Source: an uncultured Granulicatella sp.
GTDB taxonomy: Bacteria > Bacillota > Bacilli > Lactobacillales > Aerococcaceae
Assembly: GCA_900551535.1 (NCBI GenBank)
Contig: URWJ01000017.1
Span: 1-17,743, forward strand
DNA length: 17,743 nucleotides
Direction of reading: 5' to 3'
A program made the position numbers and the translations under genes. Shown one piece after another: positions 13,381-17,743 of the stretch; position 1 is the first letter of the stretch, and the number at the start of each line of letters is the position of its first letter. The notes below the pieces were generated by a model. The model searched no databases, was not told the DNA's origin, and was given only the letters and a program-made list of their open reading frames with translations.

Positions 13381-14823
13381 TTAATTTTGTTCTCCATTTT
13401 TTTCAATTAACTCTTTAAACCAAAAATAGCTCTTTTTAGGAATACGTCTCAATGTCTTTTCATCATGTTCATCACGGTCTATATAAACCATTCCATAACG
13501 TTTTTGATATCCATTCAACCAACTTAATAAATCTGTATAGCTCCACGTACAATACCCTAAAACTTCCACACCATCTGTTAAAGCTTCTTGGATTGCCGAT
13601 ACATGTTGAGATAAATAATCAATTCGATAATCATCGTTAATCTGATCGTCTGCCTCTAACGTATCAAAGGCTCCTAGTCCATTCTCTGTAATCAGGATGG
13701 GCAAATGATAGCGATTTTCAATTCGGCGTAAAGCTACATGTAAACCTTGTGGATCAATAGTCCAATCCCAATCTGTCGTTTCAGTATAAGGGTTTTGCAC
13801 CGTTTTATACATTCCTGGAATTCCACTATCTTTTGACGTCCCTTTTTTTCCAGAAAAGTTCATTTCTGCTACTCCTACACCACCAATTAATGGATTGTAT
13901 TCAACAGTAGTCGTTTGATAATAATTTAACCCCATAAAGTCAGGTTTTCCAGCTTTTAATAACTCCATATCCCCAGGTAAAATGGTTGGTGCTATTCCGT
14001 TTTCACTCAAATAGTGCATTGTCGCTTTAGGATATTCTCCCCAAACATAAACATCCATCCAAAAATGTGCCAACAACTCTTCTGCATTCTCACTTGCTAA
14101 TACATCATTTGGATTAGGCGTTGCTGGATAAACTGGAGAATAAGCAAAACTTGGTCCTATTAATGCTTCTGGAATATTTAAAGCTTTAAAAGATTGAATA
14201 ACCTTTGCGTTGGCTAAGTTAGCAATATGATTCACTTCATAAAATCGTTTTTCATCTTTAACTGCCGGAGGATGACTTCCATAACGATAGCCAAAACCAA
14301 CAAATATATTTTGTTCATTTAAACTAACCCAATGCTTCACTCTATCCCCGTAACGTTTAAATAAAGTGACTGCATAGTTATTGAAATCTTCAATAACTTG
14401 ACGATTTTCCCATCCACCATAAGCATCCATTAAGGCTTGTGGAATATCCCAGTGATACAAAGTCACGACAGGAACAATATTATAGCTCAATAGTTCATCA
14501 ATTAATCGATCGTAAAAAGCTAAACCTGCCTCATTAATTTCCCCAGTTCCATCAGGAAAAATACGGCTCCAAGCAATTGAGAAACGATAAGCTTTTAGCC
14601 CTTGCTCTGCCATTAACTTAACATCTTCCTTATATCGATGATAGTGATCAACTGCAACATCTCCATTTGTACCTTGGAAGGTTGCACCAGGCACTTTAGC
14701 GTAGTTGTCCCAAACTGACTTCCCTTTACCATCTACATTCCAAGCCCCTTCTACTTGATAGGCTGCACTTGCGCTTCCCCATAAAAAAGTTGAAGGAAAA
14801 CTAACTTTTTTTGAATAATCCAT
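13381..14823 (-). CDS. 6-phospho-beta-glucosidase, glycoside hydrolase family 1
   Basis: 480 residues, cytoplasmic, of normal length. It hydrolyses phosphorylated beta-glucosides (cellobiose-6-P, salicin-6-P and similar) delivered by a PTS. GH1 marks: FLWGSASAAYQVEG (13-26), TLYHWDIPQAL (121-131), the acid/base E170 in LNEQN, and nucleophile E380 in LITENGLGA. The phosphate-binding set S434, K441 and Y443 in DLLSWLNGYQKRYG marks the 6-phospho class rather than plain beta-glucosidases. GAGGAGTG precedes the ATG. It has its own promoter and terminator, and no PTS gene is adjacent, so the permease must be elsewhere or shared. It could act on sugar-phosphates from the PTS at 7159-9189, though nothing here links them directly. 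Confidence 0.93.
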   Translation of the reverse strand: MDYSKKVSFPSTFLWGSASAAYQVEGAWNVDGKGKSVWDNYAKVPGATFQGTNGDVAVDHYHRYKEDVKLMAEQGLKAYRFSIAWSRIFPDGTGEINEAGLAFYDRLIDELLSYNIVPVVTLYHWDIPQALMDAYGGWENRQVIEDFNNYAVTLFKRYGDRVKHWVSLNEQNIFVGFGYRYGSHPPAVKDEKRFYEVNHIANLANAKVIQSFKALNIPEALIGPSFAYSPVYPATPNPNDVLASENAEELLAHFWMDVYVWGEYPKATMHYLSENGIAPTILPGDMELLKAGKPDFMGLNYYQTTTVEYNPLIGGVGVAEMNFSGKKGTSKDSGIPGMYKTVQNPYTETTDWDWTIDPQGLHVALRRIENRYHLPILITENGLGAFDTLEADDQINDDYRIDYLSQHVSAIQEALTDGVEVLGYCTWSYTDLLSWLNGYQKRYGMVYIDRDEHDEKTLRRIPKKSYFWFKELIEKNGEQN

Positions 14824-14887
14824 TTTAGACTCACTCCTCTATTCTTTATCTAACGTATTTAGCATCTATTTAAAAAACATTACATTC

Positions 14888-14917
14888 ATTTTAGCATAGT
14901 TTACTAAAAAACATCAA
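14888..14917 (-). promoter_or_regulatory. Promoter of the phospho-beta-glucosidase gene
   Basis: TTGATG (14912-14917) and TAAAAT (14888-14893) on the minus strand are 18 bases apart, about 65 bases upstream of the start codon. No full catabolite-responsive site was seen. Confidence 0.5.
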
Positions 14918-14969
14918 CAAAAGACTAGACAATAAAAAATAAACAAACACTCATTAACATACATCGTAT

Positions 14970-14997
14970 AAAAAAAAAGACTAACCGTAGTTAATCT
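14970..14997 (-). terminator. Terminator of the MFS/amidohydrolase operon
   Basis: AGACTAAC (14978-14985) pairs with GTTAATCT (14990-14997), with one G.T pair and a CGTA loop. On the minus strand it is followed by at least eight T. It lies 18 bases past the stop of the amidohydrolase gene. Confidence 0.87.
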
Positions 14998-15014
14998 TTT
15001 TACCTTATTTCACT

Positions 15015-16187
15015 TCATTCTTCATCATTGATTAATAAATCTGTAATTAATTGGATTTCCATTTCAGCACCAACCGCCAAAGCACCTTCATTAATTTTAA
15101 ACTTAGGATGATGATTCATATAACCACAGCCTTCCTCAGCTGTACCACCTCCAACAACAAAAAATGAACCTGGCACAACATCTGTATAGGCAGAAAAATC
15201 TTCGCCTCCCATCATTTGGGGAGCTGTGATGAGTCCTTTTTCTCCAACAACTTTTAAAGCTGCTTTTCGGACCAATTCAGTCGCTTCTGAATCATTTACA
15301 ACTGGACTATAACCCATAATATAATTTAATTCATAGCTAGCCCCATACATTTTAGTCACATGTTCAATTATTTCTTCAATACGCTTTCTCACCAATGTGC
15401 GGACAGCCGGATCATTCGTTCGAACGGTGCCTTGAATTTTTGCTGTATCAGGAATAACATTCGCGCTATTTCCACTAGTAAATTCACCAATTGAAAGTAC
15501 CGCATTATCAAAAGCAGCAATATTTCGCGAAATAATATTATTTAAATTTGTGATAATTTCTACACCAACTAAAATAGGATCAATTGCTAATTCTGGAGTT
15601 GATCCATGAGAACCGACCCCTTGAATTTTTAATTCGAAAATATCAGCTGCAGCTGTCAAAGCACCTGTACGAATTGCCACAACGCCTACAGGTATTTTAG
15701 GGAATATATGAATTCCAAAAACTAAATCAACGTCTTTCATAACTCCTGCTTCGACTAAAAATTTAGCACCTCCAGGGGGAACTTCCTCGGCAGGTTGAAA
15801 AATAAATTTGACAGTTCCAGCAATTTTTTCTTGCATGCTTGTTAATACTTTACAAGCCCCTAAAAGCATCGCAGTATGAGTATCATGTCCACATGCGTGC
15901 ATAACTCCCTCATTTTGAGAAGGAAACGCAACATCTGCTTCTTCAACAATTGGCAATGCATCAATGTCTGCACGTAGAGCAATTGTTTTACCAGGCTTTG
16001 CACCCTTCAAAATTGCCACTACACTGTTCTCTGTTGGCGTTGTTAATTCAAGATTAGGAAATGTTTTTAATAGTTGATAAATATACTTAGCAGTTTCAAC
16101 CTCATGAAAAGAAAGCTCCGGATTTTCATGAAGATGTCGACGCCATTTAACCATATCCTCAATCGGTAAATTTGTTTGACTATTCAT
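15015..16187 (-). CDS. M20D amidohydrolase (N-acyl-amino acid / hippurate hydrolase type)
   Basis: A 390-residue cytoplasmic metallo-amidohydrolase. The family removes acyl groups from N-acyl amino acids or cleaves related amides. Motifs: RRHLHENPELSFHE (16-29), LRADIDALPI (71-80), MHACGHDTHTAMLLG (96-110) with metal-binding C99 and H101, QPAEEVPPGGAKFLVEAG (131-148) with the catalytic E134 and ligand E135, H160 in GIHIFP, and a C-terminal MNHHPKFKI with the last ligand. A dimerisation domain lies at about 185-300. Length is normal. The start overlaps the stop of the upstream MFS gene by 8 bases, so the two are translationally coupled. The transporter probably supplies its substrate. The exact substrate (N-acetyl-amino acid, hippurate-like, aminoacyl conjugate) cannot be told. 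Confidence 0.9.
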   Translation of the reverse strand: MNSQTNLPIEDMVKWRRHLHENPELSFHEVETAKYIYQLLKTFPNLELTTPTENSVVAILKGAKPGKTIALRADIDALPIVEEADVAFPSQNEGVMHACGHDTHTAMLLGACKVLTSMQEKIAGTVKFIFQPAEEVPPGGAKFLVEAGVMKDVDLVFGIHIFPKIPVGVVAIRTGALTAAADIFELKIQGVGSHGSTPELAIDPILVGVEIITNLNNIISRNIAAFDNAVLSIGEFTSGNSANVIPDTAKIQGTVRTNDPAVRTLVRKRIEEIIEHVTKMYGASYELNYIMGYSPVVNDSEATELVRKAALKVVGEKGLITAPQMMGGEDFSAYTDVVPGSFFVVGGGTAEEGCGYMNHHPKFKINEGALAVGAEMEIQLITDLLINDEE

Positions 16188-17415
16188 TTATAGCTCCTCC
16201 TTGTCGATTCATTTTTAAAAATATAATAGCACCAGCAGCACCTATCCCCATTAATATAAAGAAAATAAATGTCGATAAGAAGTTGCCATTTGATACTCGA
16301 ATTAATTCTCCTATTATTAAAGGAGCAAAGATCCCACCCATGACACCACCTGTCCCAATAGTAGCATAGCTTGGTGAAAAGCGTTCATTTATAAATAATT
16401 TTAATGGGATACTCATCAATGTCACAAAAGCGACTAGCATAGAAAAATTCGCTATCCCTAGCAATAGCGTAATCAAAATAATTGAGTCAAATGTATACAC
16501 ACCTAGCATAGAACATCCGCCAACGATACAAAAAATAGCAATAACTATTTTTTCTTTTCCAGCAAAATACCTCCCAACAATATAGCTGCCGCCAAGCGCG
16601 CCTATTAACGCAAAAATACCAGCAATTGAATTAATTTTGGCTGCATCGGTTAAACTCATCCCTTTTGCAGAAGTAAAAAAAGTTGGTAACCAATTCGTAA
16701 ATCCATAAACTAGTGAGTTTATAAAAAAGGCACATACCGTTAGTATCCAGACACGCGAATCTTTCCAAATACTCAGCAATGGAACTTTATTTTTAGACGG
16801 AATATCAAGAAGTACCTTATCATTCGTATGTTTTTCTTTTGGTAAAAAAACAAGTAAAACGAGCATAACGAGCGAGGCAAGGCCCGCCATAACAAAGTAC
16901 GCTTTACGCCAGCCTATAGTTTCTATCATGGGAGAAACCATGACAGGCCCCACAATACCAGCAATTCCAGAAGAAGCTAATAGTATTCCTTGTGCAAATG
17001 TTCGTTTATTTAAAGGTAAATTTAGGGATATTTCTTTTCCAGAAGAAGCTGGGTATCCTGAATGCGCAATTGCACCCGTTAAAAATCGAATCAACATAAA
17101 ATAAATTAACCCTTTCCCTAGACCAAATAGAAGCATAAAAATCGCTACAAATAAAATAGAAAAAACTAATATTTTTCGCGAACCTATTTTATTATTCAAT
17201 AACCCCATTGGAATTTGCATTAAAGTATACCCAACAAAAAAGGAACTCATAATCCACCCCGTTTGAGTAGTACTTAAACTGAATTCTTTTGCAATAGGCA
17301 CTAATGCGACCCCTACTCCTAGTTTATCAATATAAATCATAATGTAACCTAAAAAAAGAGTTGCTATCATTAAATTGTTTTTACGATTCAACTGTTCACT
17401 TTGTTTTATCGCCAT
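16180..17415 (-). CDS. MFS transporter
   Basis: 411 residues with about twelve hydrophobic segments. The loop between helices 2 and 3 carries GLLNNKIGSRKIL, a variant of MFS motif A. The central loop (about 190-215) is charged (LPKEKHTNDK). The start at 17415 (MAIKQSEQ) is chosen because GGTGAG lies 5 bases upstream and the next residues lead straight into helix 1. A longer frame to 17484 adds a hydrophobic tail unlike the family and covers the likely promoter region. The gene overlaps the amidohydrolase gene by 8 bases. By context it should import an acylated or conjugated amino acid; by sequence it resembles the anion:cation symporter type of MFS. The substrate is not known. Confidence 0.88.
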   Translation of the reverse strand: MAIKQSEQLNRKNNLMIATLFLGYIMIYIDKLGVGVALVPIAKEFSLSTTQTGWIMSSFFVGYTLMQIPMGLLNNKIGSRKILVFSILFVAIFMLLFGLGKGLIYFMLIRFLTGAIAHSGYPASSGKEISLNLPLNKRTFAQGILLASSGIAGIVGPVMVSPMIETIGWRKAYFVMAGLASLVMLVLLVFLPKEKHTNDKVLLDIPSKNKVPLLSIWKDSRVWILTVCAFFINSLVYGFTNWLPTFFTSAKGMSLTDAAKINSIAGIFALIGALGGSYIVGRYFAGKEKIVIAIFCIVGGCSMLGVYTFDSIILITLLLGIANFSMLVAFVTLMSIPLKLFINERFSPSYATIGTGGVMGGIFAPLIIGELIRVSNGNFLSTFIFFILMGIGAAGAIIFLKMNRQGGAINE

Positions 17416-17517
17416 TATCTCACCATTTTCTAATTTTTTAGTTATACTACTTAATATACTGAAGAAAACCAAAAAAAACAACAATTTTTTATTCTTTTTA
17501 CTTAATAATCATTTAGA

Positions 17518-17559
17518 ATTGTCACAATAGAAAAGTAAAGAAATATTTGTAACACAAAT
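17518..17559. promoter_or_regulatory. Two small dyads in the divergent promoter region
   Basis: ATTGT-C-ACAAT (17518-17528) and ATTTGT-AAC-ACAAAT (17545-17559) are perfect inverted repeats with similar TTGT/ACAA half-sites, 16 bases apart. They lie between the MFS gene and the plus-strand gene at 17643, just upstream of its promoter. They may be sites for one regulator. Confidence 0.35.
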
Positions 17560-17571
17560 GTAAAATAAGTA

Positions 17572-17599
17572 TTGACTTCGTAACTTAAGCTGTTATACT
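17572..17599 (+). promoter_or_regulatory. Promoter of the exported-protein gene
   Basis: TTGACT (17572-17577) and TATACT (17594-17599) are 16 bases apart, with a TG one base before the -10. It lies about 45 bases upstream of the ATG at 17643. Confidence 0.75.
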
Positions 17600-17642
17600 A
17601 AAGATATTGAATAACCTATTTTACAATAAGGAGTGTTTAGAA

Positions 17643-17743
17643 ATGAAAAAACAAGTAAAAACATTAGCAATCATAGGAGTATTAATTTGTTCACTAAGTA
17701 TTTATCTAAGTTTTTCTCAAAGCAATCAAAATCAGGCAACTTC
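17643..17743 (+). CDS. Exported or membrane-anchored protein, partial (3' end outside window)
   Basis: Only 33 full codons are present. The peptide begins MKKQVKTLAIIGVLICSLSI and continues YLSFSQSNQNQ: a positive start, a hydrophobic stretch of about 16 residues and a polar Gln/Asn-rich continuation. This is a signal peptide or N-terminal anchor. The cysteine in VLIC lacks the small residue expected before a lipobox Cys, so a lipoprotein is doubtful. AAGGAG at 17628-17633 is 9 bases from the ATG, and a good promoter precedes it. The product cannot be named from this fragment. Confidence 0.8.
   Translation, partial: MKKQVKTLAIIGVLICSLSIYLSFSQSNQNQAT

Noticed and set aside
1..17743. CRISPR array, insertion sequence or prophage remnant
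   Set aside because: No regularly spaced direct repeats, transposase, integrase or phage genes were seen on either strand.

Overview
The window looks like chromosomal DNA of a low-GC, Gram-positive bacterium of the Lactobacillales type. The signs are AAGGAGG-type ribosome binding sites, TTGACA/TATAAT promoters, a CbpB-type c-di-AMP-binding CBS protein, a lactose/cellobiose-type PTS with separate IIA, IIB and IIC, an L-lactate dehydrogenase, a phospho-beta-glucosidase, and tRNA-Gln without but tRNA-Tyr with an encoded CCA. Genus cannot be fixed from the sequence. I saw no insertion sequence, prophage or CRISPR array.

Layout. 1-310 holds a large folded RNA-like element (copy A). 363-1736 (-) is a CNNM/CorC-type membrane protein, divergent from cbpB (1987-2625, +). 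cbpB is followed by a second, unrelated rod-shaped RNA element and a two-way terminator. 2815-11098 (-) is a nine-gene operon. In order of transcription it encodes a PRD regulator, PTS IIA, IIB and IIC, a short GrdB-like protein, a glycosylasparaginase-type enzyme, an M20 dipeptidase, a CutC-family protein and a TIM-barrel protein of unknown function. 11250-11449 is copy B of the folded RNA element, in inverted orientation. 11576-11732 (-) is a tRNA-Tyr/tRNA-Gln pair with its own promoter and terminator. The right third is lower in GC: L-lactate dehydrogenase, a GH1 6-phospho-beta-glucosidase, and an M20 amidohydrolase preceded by an overlapping MFS transporter, all on the minus strand. A plus-strand gene for an exported protein begins at 17643 and runs off the end.

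How the parts may work together. The long operon couples a sugar PTS to an enzyme family that cleaves the GlcNAc-Asn linkage and to a dipeptidase. My inference is uptake and breakdown of a glycosylated amino acid or short glycopeptide left from host N-glycoproteins, with the MtlR/LicR-like regulator sensing PTS state. The IIC has Asn where ChbC-type porters usually carry the His of the GIHG motif, which fits an unusual substrate.

The most interesting signal is the pair of folded RNAs (111-307 + and 11250-11449 -). They share an ordered set of helices, a nearly invariant internal loop and a CCGGTGCCC segment, while several helices differ by compensating changes. GCAA and UUCG tetraloops and G.U pairs fix the strand. 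I could not assign them to a known family.
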